From assembly GCA_030848705.1 (NCBI GenBank), contig CM061238.1, forward strand, positions 46,601,133 to 46,665,132: a stretch of 64,000 bases of DNA, read 5' to 3'. Origin of the DNA: Heracleum sosnowskyi (taxonomy: Eukaryota; Streptophyta; Magnoliopsida; Apiales; Apiaceae). A program made the position numbers and the translations under genes. Below are positions 1 through 11,100 of this stretch, in pieces; the first letter of the stretch is position 1; every line of letters begins with the position of its first letter. The notes under the pieces were generated by a model. The model was not told the DNA's origin and did no database searches. It worked only from the letters and a program-made list of their open reading frames with translations.

Positions 1-576
1 AATAACCCACCTTTGATAGGTGGCAACAAACTCTTTTGCTTTTGGAGTCAAACTTAGCCTTTGACTAATTATGTTATCACTCACTAACAAACTTCTTCTT
101 GATGGTATGGTTCATCTCCCACTACTTGATTCCAGAACCGTTACCAGTCTGAAGAACAAAGCTCTCTAAGAAGGAAATACCTCTCAACAATCTTTAACAT
201 GAAGTAGATTTCAGACAATCTGATATCCAACCTTTTCATGTAAGAGTTCACAACAAATTTGCGAGTTCGTATTCAGAAGCTAATTCAAGATCATATCTCG
301 ACTTAGCTTCCATCTATGACAAAATCAACCTACCCTAGACGATCAATCAAATTGATTGTCTTGAGTCTATGATTATTCATAGATCAACCCTCAACATAAC
401 TATTATGGAATAGCTCATTCGATATCCTATATTGAATCGTCTTATTTATCACATTCTACAACTCTTATAGAAGCAACAAGGTAGCCCTGAATGTCCTTGT
501 GCTCATACTGTTTGCACAGTCTCAAGCTCATAGACATCAGTTTGGTTTACTTTGCAACATTTGCATTATTAGACCT
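1..576. other. Unassigned flank left of element A
   Basis: No long reading frame, LTR end or recognisable retroelement domain is visible here. The sequence is moderately AT-rich and ends in GACCT (572-576), the presumed target-site copy of element A. It may be low-copy host DNA or a decayed older repeat; I cannot tell which. Confidence 0.4.
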
Positions 577-1631
577 TGTTGGTCCTTGTGTATTGCAGAA
601 GGGGGGGGGGGATGAATGCAATACTGATAAAATTCAATCTCAGTTTCAACAACTAAAACTAAGATTTAATGTTATCAATAATATGTATGCATTCACAAAC
701 AGTAAAGTAGAGAAGACAGTATTCACAAAATAAATGTTTTATTTATTTTGCAAAGTGTTGCTACAACCTCAAGAGAAATCTTGAGCTTCGTTTTTCTTCA
801 AGGCACTTGCTAGTCTTCGTTACTCCTCTAGAATGAATTGACAGTGGGTATAAGACTAATCCTATCACTATCAGTCACGGGTTTGTGAAGCTGTTGTCAT
901 TGTCAAGTGGCAGCTTCTTACAGATTGTCTTACCCATGTGACTATCCTAAATTGCTAATATGTCAGATATACATCATAACAAAAGCAACCTAGATTCATT
1001 CTATTTCTAGCTAAAACAATTCAGCAAATAGAGACTTGACCTTGCTCTTGAATTGATTCGCTTTTGTTTGCAGTGCTTGAAGCTTCTGTCGTAGTCTTGC
1101 AGACTTGGTGCAGCTTAGGGATACTGCATCACGCCTGTTTCTTGAACATTTAAACTGTCACGGGATTTGACTGAGAAAGATACCTAGCATAAGGATCTTT
1201 ATTGAGACAGTTACTTTTGCCGCAAAGCTTGCTGTCACAGGAATGATGTTTTGGTGACAGTATGAGTTCCCCGTATAGAGTGCTGTCGAGGATCCCAAAC
1301 TTGCTGTCGAGGGCAATAGTTGATGTCGCGTAGTCTTCCGCCAATGTTGCTGTCAGAGTGAATATGCTGTCGTGACTTGCAACATTCTGTCTTCTTGTAA
1401 TCTTACTGTCACAGCTTTAGGACAGTAACCTTTATTCATGTTGTCATCCAAAAAGTATTCTTTGAGGCTTGAACACATAAGTGAACTTCTTTCAAACAAT
1501 ACAACTAGAATAACATTACATACTGATTACAAGAACATACTTTGGCTATGACAGTATGTTCTACTTAATTTGAAAAATTAAGTACAATCAAAGTTAAGTT
1601 GTTTCAATGCTATCACCCATAAATCCCAACA
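577..1631 (-). repeat. 3' LTR of element A
   Basis: The segment has TG...CA ends, is about 1055 bp and abuts a PPT at 1632. Near its left end it carries a G run (C run on the sense strand) at 601-610, the counterpart of the C run near the 3' end of the B and C LTRs. It holds about seven copies of the hexamer TGACAG in either orientation, plus several near-copies between 1157 and 1560. The partner LTR is outside the window, so no age can be derived. Confidence 0.8.
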
Positions 1632-1645
1632 ATCTCCCCCAATTT
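1632..1645 (-). promoter_or_regulatory. Polypurine tract of element A
   Basis: On the minus strand this reads AAATTGGGGGAGAT directly before the 3' LTR. It is nearly the same as the PPT of element B and serves as plus-strand primer during reverse transcription in this family. Confidence 0.85.
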
Positions 1646-2929
1646 GTTTTTATGGAAAATAACAACAAATTTACAATATGTGCTGACAACTTAACTAACA
1701 AGATCAGAATGGATTAAGAATTTTCACTTAGCTTGAGATCTCCTCTTCTGTCTTGCTACATCCTCTCTTTTGAGAGCTTCTGCCAAGCCGCCTCTTAGAC
1801 TTTCTACAAGAGAAATTTTAGCAACAGACACTGCATCATCCTCTACTTCATCAATGATCTTCTTTATGGAAGAGGATATGAGAGAACTAACATCCCTGAG
1901 ATTCAGCCATTGCTCTATATCATATGGATAGGTTCTGAAATGAAGTTCTTCATTAATGAGCTTGAATCTACTTCCAGGATAAGCATTGAGAGACTTCCTT
2001 CTTTGCTTGTCCAGTTTTGAGTCTTCTCCTTTTCTCCCTTCCAATAACTTCTCTATCTCATCAGAACAAATCTGTTCCAAGGGATGAATTGAACCAGCTA
2101 CCATATACTGTAAATCTTTCAGAGTGGATGTTTTAAGCTTATGCAAGCTGCAAACATAGATTTCTTCTTTTAGGAACTTGACTCTTAGGGGATTTTCCAG
2201 CATATATGGTTGATAATTTGGAGCTTCACTTTCTGCCTTGTTAGAGGCCTTGTGTTTTTCCAGTAATTCAGCTTCCTTCTTATCAAGCTCTGACTGAGTT
2301 TGAGAATATTCAGAAGATTCAGGTCCTTTGCTTGGCTTGGGTTGCCCTTTCTGAGTTGGTTGGGCTTGCCCTTCTTCTGTGGGTGAATCATGAAACTCAT
2401 AGTACCAGTGATATGGTATAGGAGAGGCTGGGAGATCAGTTAAAATATCAGCATCATCAAAATCTGCAAAGTTATAGCCAAATTTCTGATAAAATTCAGC
2501 ATCCTTATCTGCCTGATATTTTAGAACATGTTCCATGACAGCCTCTGAAACATTATCATAGCTCTCCAGCAACTCTACCATTCTTTCCAGGTAGAAGAAA
2601 TCAATTCTTCTTTTATCTATGGTTGATGTGCTGTTCTTGGTTGATGTGGCTACCAGATTGAAGTCCTTGTCAATCTTGGCAGACCTTGATTCTTCCCACC
2701 ACAGAATATACTCAGAGGCCTCTTGATTTGCATCCAGCTTAACCTCAACACTCTTAATTTCTTTTGATTGCATCTGTTGAATCTTAAGACTGTTGGGAGG
2801 AATTGATTGAATTGGCTTCCTAAGATTTCTGCCAAATCCAGTGGCCTTTTCCTTTCCTGAGTACTTGTGCTTTCCTGCAGGTTTCTGTCTAGTAAACCAT
2901 GCCTTAGCTTTAGCTTTCAGTCTCTTGGG

Positions 2930-3060
2930 CTTGACAGCAGCTTTGGTTTCATCCTTGACAGAACCTTCCTTGACAGTACCTTTGTCGACAACATCTTTCA
3001 AGACAGCATCTTCTATGACAGTATCCTTGTCGACAGTACCTTTGATGACAACATCTTTTT
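2930..3060 (-). repeat. 15-bp tandem repeat inside ORF3 of element A
   Basis: A degenerate 15-bp unit repeats about seven times and encodes a pentapeptide pattern of acidic or basic residue, Asp/Gly, Thr/Ala/Val, Val and a variable residue. Each unit contains a copy or near-copy of the element's TGACAG motif. Confidence 0.75.
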
Positions 3061-6022
3061 CAGCATTTATGCAGTCAATAGCACATCTAAGAATGCTTGC
3101 CTCCAAAGCTTCCAGTATTCTTGACTCCTCTTCATCTGTTGCACCAGCATCTTTCTTTTCCTGGCTAGGAGTTTCTTCATTGCCTTCATTCTGAGATTGA
3201 ATACCAGTATTCCCAGAATTACTTCCACCAGCATTTCCAGCATTTCCAGAAGCTTCACCACCTCCATCCTCACCATCTTCATCATCATCATCATCATCAT
3301 CATGAGGAGGAATGTTGTAGAAGCAACTTCCACCTTGATCATTTCTTTTGGCATTGGCTCTAGTGATCAGCTCCTTCATTTTAGCTCCCAGTGCCTTGTC
3401 TCTCAACACCAGCATTTTGTAGATTTCTTGAACAGCATGAACTCTTCCTGGATTGGCATTTGAACTGAGTATTCCATCTAGTACCTTCAGAATTGACTTG
3501 GTTTCCATTCTGGATGGGCTACCCAAATTCATGAAGCTGTTCCTTCTTGTGCCATCCTTAGTTTTGGATCTGTAGAAAACACTTGATGGATTTGAGTAGA
3601 CTTCAGGTAGCTTCTGTATGATCAGGTTCTGGATTTGCATATCCAATATTTCATTGAATGGTGTTTGAGTTGCCCTGATCTTTCCCTTCAAAGCACACAA
3701 CACCTTTGCTGGCAGACTCTGCAATAGCTGCATTGTGATGAAATAAGATATGCCAGAAGTGAGATAAATACTTACAGCCCATCTTTTCTCATCATTCACC
3801 ATTACACTGACACTAGTAATTTGTTCCTTTAACAGTTTTGTGGTGTTGGTTGGACGGTTGCTTGGAGCATTCATTGCTTTTTCCACCAAACTGCTAAATT
3901 CTCTGTCATGGTTGTGTAATGTGCTCTCCCTGTAATCCACCATCAAGACATTGGCTTCTTCTTGATCAAATTGAGTGCCATTTGTCTAAATAATTCCACC
4001 ATGAATGGATTCAGGCAGTTTCCCTTTACCTTTCCCAAGTTTGTTTTGTTCCTCCATTTCTCTCCATTTCTTCTGTAGAGCAGTTTCTTGAGTTTCTTGA
4101 GTTGGCTCTCTAATCACCACAGGAGGCAAGATTGGATGTCTAGATGCAGGTCTTCTTTGCAATGCATCTTGAGTTTCCTTTGACATTAACACCCTTTCTC
4201 CATCCATTTCCAGTTCAACAGGCTTTTCAGCTTTATCCTGTGGTTTTGCACTGCTTGGTTTGACTTGCTCCCCCTTAGACATTGCTTTCCTTTTAGCTCC
4301 CCCTCTGGTCTCCACAGCTACAGGCTCCCCCTGAGTTCCACCTGATTCTTGAATAGGCAATGATTCTGATCTTGCTACCTTCTCCCCCTTAGTTGAGTTG
4401 GCAGCTACCAGGTCAGTAAGGAACTGAATAGAGAGTTGAGTAGCAGCAAAACCATCAACCACCAGTTGAGAGAGAGAGTCCAGTTTGGAGTCCAAAGTAG
4501 CACACTGTCCTTCAAGAGCTGCAATCCTGTTACCAAAAGTAGCAGAGGGGCCACCAGACCTTAACCTTCTTGGAGGGGAAGGAAAAGACAGGGGCTTGGA
4601 GGCTATGGGGGTTCTCACACTCTCAGGGTGTTTTTGAGTGATCTCATCACCCCTCACAGTTTGACTCTCAAGGCCTAGTGCCTGAATAGTGTGGGCTCCC
4701 TCAATATCTCTCTGGACATGCTCAAGTCCCTCTCCTTTTGCCAGCTCATTTGGCTGCCTCTCATTTTTATGCTCACCTCTCTTTTCTTTTATCTCTCTTT
4801 TCTTTTGCACACCCTCACTCAACCTAGATGCATGGGTATGAGCAATACTAACATGCATGGAAGGAGAAGATTTAGAATGTACCTTTAGGAGTTTGGCAAG
4901 AGGTAGGTCATCATCAGAGGCATCCTCAACAAGTACAGCATCAAAATCAGGCTGGGAGGGCTTGACAGCATGTTGAGTAGGAATGGTACTGTCAGTTGGA
5001 GTCTGGACAGCAGGTTCTGGCATGACAGCAACTTTGGGATGTGGAGTGACAGTAGGTTCTGTAGTGACAGTATCTTTCTCTCCACCTATGACAGCAGCTG
5101 TGGCTAGGACAGTAGCATTCCCAGTGTCTTTGACAGCAACAGAGGCTGTGACAGCATCTTCCTGAAGGTAAGATGCTCCTTGGAGATCAGACAAAGTGTT
5201 GGCTGTTTCATTTTCTGACAAAATACCACTTTGCCCTAGCTCAGTGTTTGGAGGAGTGGTGTCCATCTCACTTTGAGAAATGGGTTCTTGTGGACCACTA
5301 GATGGGGGCTCATCCATGATTGGAGATGGATGATCAAAACCTGAAGGGTTGGGACTGTCCCCTTCTCTAGGTTGTGGAGAAGAAACAAAAGAATGTGTAG
5401 GGAAGGAAGAAGGTGAAAGTGTAGTAGAGAGTGGGGGCTGATTCACAGATGAAACATGTGAACCATCAATAGGAGTAGAGAATTCCTCACTGTGCCCTAA
5501 CTCACTGTGTGTTTCTTCAAGTGGGGGTATCTCAGGTTGGGAACCATGAGTTTGTGCAGACTCTGTACAGGGTGCCTTGGGAGACAGGCCAATTTCAATA
5601 GATGTCCCTTGTTGAGAAGGCACATCTAGGGAGGAGTGTATAGCCCTGGTTTCCTCTACAGTCTTTTGGGAGACTGCAGGGTGGCTGACAGTGGTTTTGG
5701 TCCTCCTAGCTCTCTTCTTCTTAGGCTCAGGGGGAACCACTGTGGGTTCTGTTTGACTACCTTCCTTATTTGCTGCACTAGGTGCAGTGTCTCCCTCTTG
5801 ACTAACAGAGCTACCACCAACATCAGCATCTAAGGATCTTTTTCTGGATTCTTGCAAGGCGTCTCTTTGGGCTTTGGGAAGTCTAGAGGGCCTAGGCTGA
5901 GTGTATGGTGTTGAATGGGGGTTAACTGAATTTGGGTCTAATTCAGTTTCATTCTCAAGAGAAAAGGAATCATAACCAGAAGGTAATGGATAATCAAGGT
6001 TGGACACTTGATCAACCATGTG

Positions 6023-6099
6023 CTGAGTGAAACAAATTTGAATGTGTGCATTGAGATTTTGTGATGATAATAGTGTGTGTGTGTGTTCTTTTTCAAAAC
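6023..6099 (-). other. Probable 77-nt intron in ORF3 of element A
   Basis: On the minus strand the interval begins GTTTTG and ends in the pyrimidine-rich acceptor TTTGTTTCACTCAG. The upstream frame ends on a complete TCA codon and the downstream frame resumes on a complete CAC codon just before the Met at 6019, so removal joins the frames exactly. It contains a CA/TG microsatellite (6072-6086). The donor is weak; the acceptor and the frame match are good. The alternative is a chance frameshift in the microsatellite. Confidence 0.6.
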
Positions 6100-6786
6100 T
6101 GAGAAAGCCTCTAAACGAGGAGCAGCATCATTAAAATCACAGAATGAATTAATGCACAACATAAGAAAGCGAGGGTAGAATGATACCTTCTTACCTATGG
6201 CAGCCCTGATGTGTGCCATGAGGAGAGCTCCAACATTCACCTTGTATCCATGGACAAGAGAATGTGTCAGTTTCTTGATGTAGGAGGGTATCCCATTCCA
6301 GCCTGTGGACTTGGTAGAGAACACCTTGACCATTGCATCAAATATCATGCTCCACTCCTTCCTCAGATATTTCCTGTCCATTTCACCAGACGGGTACCAC
6401 TTGGTTGTTCCCTCTTCGAGAATAGGGCCTGCATACCCAATCTTCAAGAAGAGCTTCTTCAGAGTGTCATCATTAGCAAGTGGAGCAAAGTTTTGGCCTG
6501 CTTCCAGTGTAATTCCAAGAGCAGTGTTGATGACCTCAGCTGTGAGAATGTATTGTTGCCCAGAGATTGTGAATTGAATACCAGGGTTCTCACCCTCAGT
6601 TTGAGCAACAACAGTTTGCCAAAACGCCTCAAGTCTGTCTAAGTCGAGAATGGGGGTTGAGGTTATGGCATAACCGAGATAGGACTTGTTCAAGAAAAAC
6701 ACTAGTCCTTTGAAACCTTCACCAGCATCATTTGGGGAAAAGATGCCAGCAAAGTTTGTTTGAGAGAGAGTCTGTTTGGGGGCCAT

Positions 6787-7456
6787 TGAGATTTCAAGAA
6801 AAGAAGAAAGTGAGAAAGTAGCTTTTTGCTTGAAGAAAAGTATTTTGCCTTGAGTTTTGTGAGAGTGATATGTCTGAGTAACTGGAGAATAAATATGGGT
6901 ATCTCAAACGGTTGCTCAAAAAGTGGAGTTACAGAACGTGTCTTAACCCACTCTCTTAACACGTGAGTTACTGCCCGTTATTCACTGTCAAACGTGGGGT
7001 GAATATCCAATTACAACGGTCCACTATTGTTGACAGTAACCTGTGCGATAGAAACAATCTTTCAGTAATAAGTGGTGATGACAGTAGGTTTTGCGCGACA
7101 GCAACTATTGCGCAAAAACTTGCTGTCACCGTTAAGCATATGAATGACAGTATCCTTTACAAGTCGTGACAGAAAGTCTTTTCCTGCTGTCAAGAAGGTT
7201 GCTGTCAAGAAACACACGACATTATCCCTCTTAACGACAGTAACTTCGATTAGGAAATGGTTCTGTCATGAACTTATTAGAATGCTTGATTCATACAATT
7301 AACTTAATATAGACAAATTATGGATTTAGCAATGTAGTCTTTTGAACACAGATATTAAGCAATTAACACAGACAAATCATAAACTCAATAACTAAAAAGA
7401 CAAGAACGTTTATTATTATTATTAATAAAATCATTCAGAATAGAATATAGAGTACA
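6787..7456 (-). promoter_or_regulatory. Putative ORF3 promoter and leader of element A with motif cluster
   Basis: Upstream of the ORF3 ATG there is a pyrimidine-rich leader (about 6787-6860), a TATA-like ATATTTATT (6889-6897, about 105 nt before the ATG), a perfect CACGTG G-box (6960-6965) and a dense cluster of TGACAG-type motifs (6985-7255, at least eight exact hexamers). The layout resembles a plant pol II promoter, which suggests that ORF3 may have its own transcript. This is inference from sequence only. Confidence 0.5.
7410..7415 (-). terminator. Poly(A) signal downstream of the 86-codon minigene
   Basis: AATAAA on the minus strand lies about 42 nt after the stop of the small frame at 7457, in an AT-rich stretch typical of plant 3' ends. 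Confidence 0.35.
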
Positions 7457-7717
7457 TCATTTTATGATTTTATCAACTAGTTCTAAGACTTCTTCCTTAA
7501 TCTCTTCTTCAGAGCGGCCTTCTTTTTCAAGAAGTGCCTGAAGCTCCTTCTCTTCTTCCATAGCCTTGGCCTCCTCTTCCTTAGCCTTGGCCTCCTTTTC
7601 CTCGTCTATCTCATCCATGGCGTCCAACAGTATTTCAAAGAGCTCATCGATCTCTTCATTGTCGGGTTCACTGTCACACTTCTTTAGACCAACTTCGATT
7701 CCTACTTTGTTTTCCAT
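7457..7717 (-). CDS. Small acidic coiled-coil protein of element A (86 aa)
   Basis: A short frame between pol and ORF3 encodes a very acidic, Glu/Lys/Ala-rich protein with heptad spacing, probably one helical coiled coil from about residue 20 to the end. I do not recognise a family. A TATA box lies about 45 nt upstream of the ATG and an AATAAA follows the stop, so it resembles a self-contained minigene carried by the element. Elements B and C have no counterpart in the same spacer. Composition bias means the frame could be fortuitous, but its good surroundings argue for a real transcript. Confidence 0.5.
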   Translation of the reverse strand: MENKVGIEVGLKKCDSEPDNEEIDELFEILLDAMDEIDEEKEAKAKEEEAKAMEEEKELQALLEKEGRSEEEIKEEVLELVDKIIK

Positions 7718-8121
7718 TATTTACTTTAAAACTGAGAGCAGACTGGTGAAACCTAAGGTTAATTTATAGGCAAAACTGTCTAAGGATTAAAGTCTAATGG
7801 TCAACAGTTAGAGTACCCATACAACTACCACAAAAGTAATTAATGGTCGTGTCCTCCTTTAATCCTACAGATTAATGCAAAAGAGTGTGAAAGTCCAATG
7901 GAACAGATTTTTAACTCTCAAACTTAACGGATAACCACATTAAAGTCATACACGGTTTAAAAGTATGAGACTGGCACAAAATACTGACATGAAAAGTCAA
8001 ATCAACACATGCTGTCACATAACAGACATAAACCAAGTAGACAGTAACTTCTCTTGACAGCAGGTTTGAAGTTGTTGTCATGAGCTTCAAAAAGAATTGA
8101 GAATTTAGAAACCTTAGAGAA
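7718..8121 (-). promoter_or_regulatory. Spacer between pol and minigene of element A, with TATA box
   Basis: TATAAATT on the minus strand at 7768-7761 sits where a TATA box for the 86-codon frame would be expected. Further upstream are exact TGACAG-type motifs near 8011 and 8056. Otherwise I see only AT-rich spacer up to the end of pol. Confidence 0.4.
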
Positions 8122-11100
8122 TTAACATACCAGATTCAGCATTCCCAATTCACTTACCAACCTGTTGAAGGTTGCTTCATCCAATGGCTTAGTGAAGATG
8201 TCAGCAAGTTGCTTGTCAGTTGGGACATAAATCAGCTTCACAGTTCCTTGTTCAACATGCTCTTTGATAAAGTGATGTCTTATATCAATGTGCTTTGTCC
8301 TAGAGTGTTGAACTGGATTGTCTGAGATGGCTATGGCACTAGTGTTGTCACAGTAGATAGGAATTTCTCTTAACACTAGACCATAATCTAGAAGTTGACT
8401 TTTCATCCATAGAATTTGTGCACAGCAACTGCCTGCAACAATGTACTCAGCTTCTGCAGTTGAGGTAGAAACTAAATGCTGTTTCTTGCTAAACCATGAG
8501 ACCAATCTTCCACCAAGAAATTGACAGCTACCAGTAGTACTCTTTCTGTCAATCTTGCATCCAGCATAGTCTGAGTCTGAGTAACCAATTAGATCAAATC
8601 CAGTATTCTTAGGATACCAAAGGCCTAGGTTAGGAGTGCCTTTTAAGTATCTAAAGATCCTCTTGATGGCTACCAAGTGTGACTCCTTTGGATCACTTTG
8701 AAACCTTGCACAGAGACATGTAGCAAACATGATGTCAGGTCTGCTAGCAGTTAGGTATAGGAGAGATCCTACCATGCCTCTATAGGTGCTTGAGTCAACT
8801 TTCTTTCCTTTAGGGTCAAGATCCAGACTAGTTGCTGTGGACATTGGTGTCTTTGCAGGAGATGAATCTTCCAAGTTGAACTTTTTGAGAAGTTCCTTAA
8901 TATACTTGGCTTGGCTTATGAAGATTCCATCAGTTTGTTGAAGAATTTGTAACCCCAGAAAGAATGACAATTCTCCCATCATGCTCATCTCATATTTGTT
9001 GCTCATGAGATGGGAAAACTTCTCACACAGCTTCTCATTTGTAGAACCAAAAATGATGTCATCCACATAGATTTGTACCAGAATGATGTCCTTGCCATGA
9101 TGCTTGTAGAAAAGTGTCTTGTCCACAACTTCTCTGGTAAACTGGTTTTCCAGAAGAAAGGTGGAAAGTGTGTCATACCATGCCCTGGGTGCTTGCTTTA
9201 GTCCATACAAAGCTTTGAAGAGTTTGTACACAAAATTATGCATTTCAGCATCCTCAAACCCCGGTGGCTGTTCCACATACACTTCTTCTTCCAGCTCTCC
9301 ATTTAGAAAGGCACTTTTGACATCCATCTGAAATACTTTGAAGTTGCAGTGTGTAGCATAAGCTAGAAAGATTCTTATAGCTTCAAGTCTTGCAACAGGA
9401 GCAAATGTCTCATCATAATCTATTCCCTCCTGTTCACAGTAACCTTTAGCCACTAGCCTTGCTTTGTTCCTTGTCACTAATCCACTTTCATCAAGTTTGT
9501 TTCTGAAAACCCACTTAGTCTCAATAACTGACTTTCCCTTAGGTCTTGGAACCAATTTCCATACATTGTTTCTTTCAAACTGATTTAGCTCTTCCTGCAT
9601 GGCTATCACCCAGTCAGAATCCAACAATGCTTCATCAATTGTCTTAGGTTCCATCTGAGACAGGAAGCATGAAAACATGCTGTCAGCAGAGACTTTGTTC
9701 CTGGTCCTCACTCCAGAATTAGGGTCACCAATGATGAGGTCACTTGAGTGATCTTTGTTCCACTTGGTGATTCTGGGCAAGCTACTTGACTGCACAGGAA
9801 CACTTCCTTCAGTTTGTTGAGTTGAGTGATCACCAATCCCATTGTCTTCACCATGTTCTTCATTGTCTCCAGAGTCACCATTGTCATGAATGTTAGAGGA
9901 TATGGTCTGTGACTGAGCTGGAGTTTGGTTGACAGTAGTGGCATTGACAGTATCTTTATCAACTTCAACAACTTGAGTGAAGCTAGGTTCTTCATCCACA
10001 ATCTCCTCAGCTTCCAAGTATCCTTGATTCTCAAATCTGAATGTCTGCATCTTTCCTTCTTCATGCAGTCCTGGAAACTTGGTTTCATCAAATGTGACAT
10101 TAACACTTTCTTCAATAATCCTGTGTTCCATAACATAAACTCTGTAGGCAGTCCTTTCTGTGCTGTAACCCATGAATAGTCCTTCAAAAGCCTTGGTGTC
10201 AAATTTTCCTTTCTTCTCATGGTTGTCCTTCATCATAAAGCATTTGCTCCCAAACACATGAAAATATTTGACAGTAGGTTTCTTTCCAGTTAACAGACAG
10301 TAAGGTGTACTTGCATGAGTTTTGTTGATCATGGTTCTGTTCTGAGTATAACAGGCTGTGTTGATAGCTTCAGCCCAGAAATATGTTGGCAGTTTAGCAT
10401 CATGCAACATAGTTCTAGCTGCTTCAATGAGAGTCCTGTTCTTTCTTTCAACAACTCCATTCTGCTGTGGAGTTCTTGCAGCAGAGAATTGTTGTACAAT
10501 TCCTTCATCTTTGCAGAAATTTCCAAGAGTGGCATTTCTGAATTCTGTACCATTGTCACTCCTCAAGATTTGAACTTTTGAGTTTGGGGTTCTATCAAGA
10601 ACTCTGACTTGATCAATAATCACTTGAGCAGCTTCATCTTTGGATTCAAGAAATTTCACCCAAGTGTACCTTGAGTAATCATCCACCATTACTAAGGCAT
10701 ACCTCTTTCTGGCCATAGATGGTACATTGACTGGTCCAAAAAGATCCATGTGAATTAACTTGAGTGCTTCTGTGTTGGTGTTTACTTGCTTGGACTTGTG
10801 CACAGCTCTTCTCAGTTTGCCTATTTGACAATCTTCACACAGTCCTTCTTGACAGAATTCCTGTTGGGGCAAACCTCTCACTAACTCCTTCTTCATCAGA
10901 ATATTCATTGTCTTGAAGTTGAGATGTGAGAGCTTCCTGTGCCAAAGCATACTGTCACCAACAGTAGCTTTACTGTAAAAACAGTAAACTTTATCCTTCT
11001 TTGTTGAGCTTAGATCACCAACAAACAGGCTTCCTTTTCTGACCCCTTTTAGAGAGAGGCTTCCATCCTTCTTGTGATAGATGTTGCACACCATCATATC

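Larger units (their letters stand above)
1724..6786 (-). pseudogene. ORF3 of element A (two exons, one in-frame amber stop)
   Basis: This is the long third frame after pol, in the position of the 'env-like' frame of Sireviruses. Exon 1 is 6786-6100 (229 codons, start in ATGGC context); exon 2 is 6022-1724. A single TAG at 3986-3988 interrupts exon 2, and the frame continues unchanged on both sides, giving about 1660 codons in all. Visible parts are an N-terminal domain of about 225 residues alignable with B and C; a long Ser/Thr/Pro/Gln-rich linker containing the TGACAG clusters; a coiled coil with TKGEK near 4376-4520; an acidic Asp run near 3283-3300; and a C-terminal domain ending in basic residues. 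I see no signal peptide or membrane anchor, so a true envelope protein is unlikely. The function is unknown. Confidence 0.75.

Noticed and set aside
1150..1344. 64-codon minus-strand frame in the A LTR
   Set aside because: It lies inside the LTR, overlaps the tag cluster and has no recognisable features.
6023..6099. Simple frameshift in the TG microsatellite of ORF3 in A
   Set aside because: A GT-AG interval with complete codons at both ends and a strong acceptor explains the frame change better; I keep the frameshift as the alternative.
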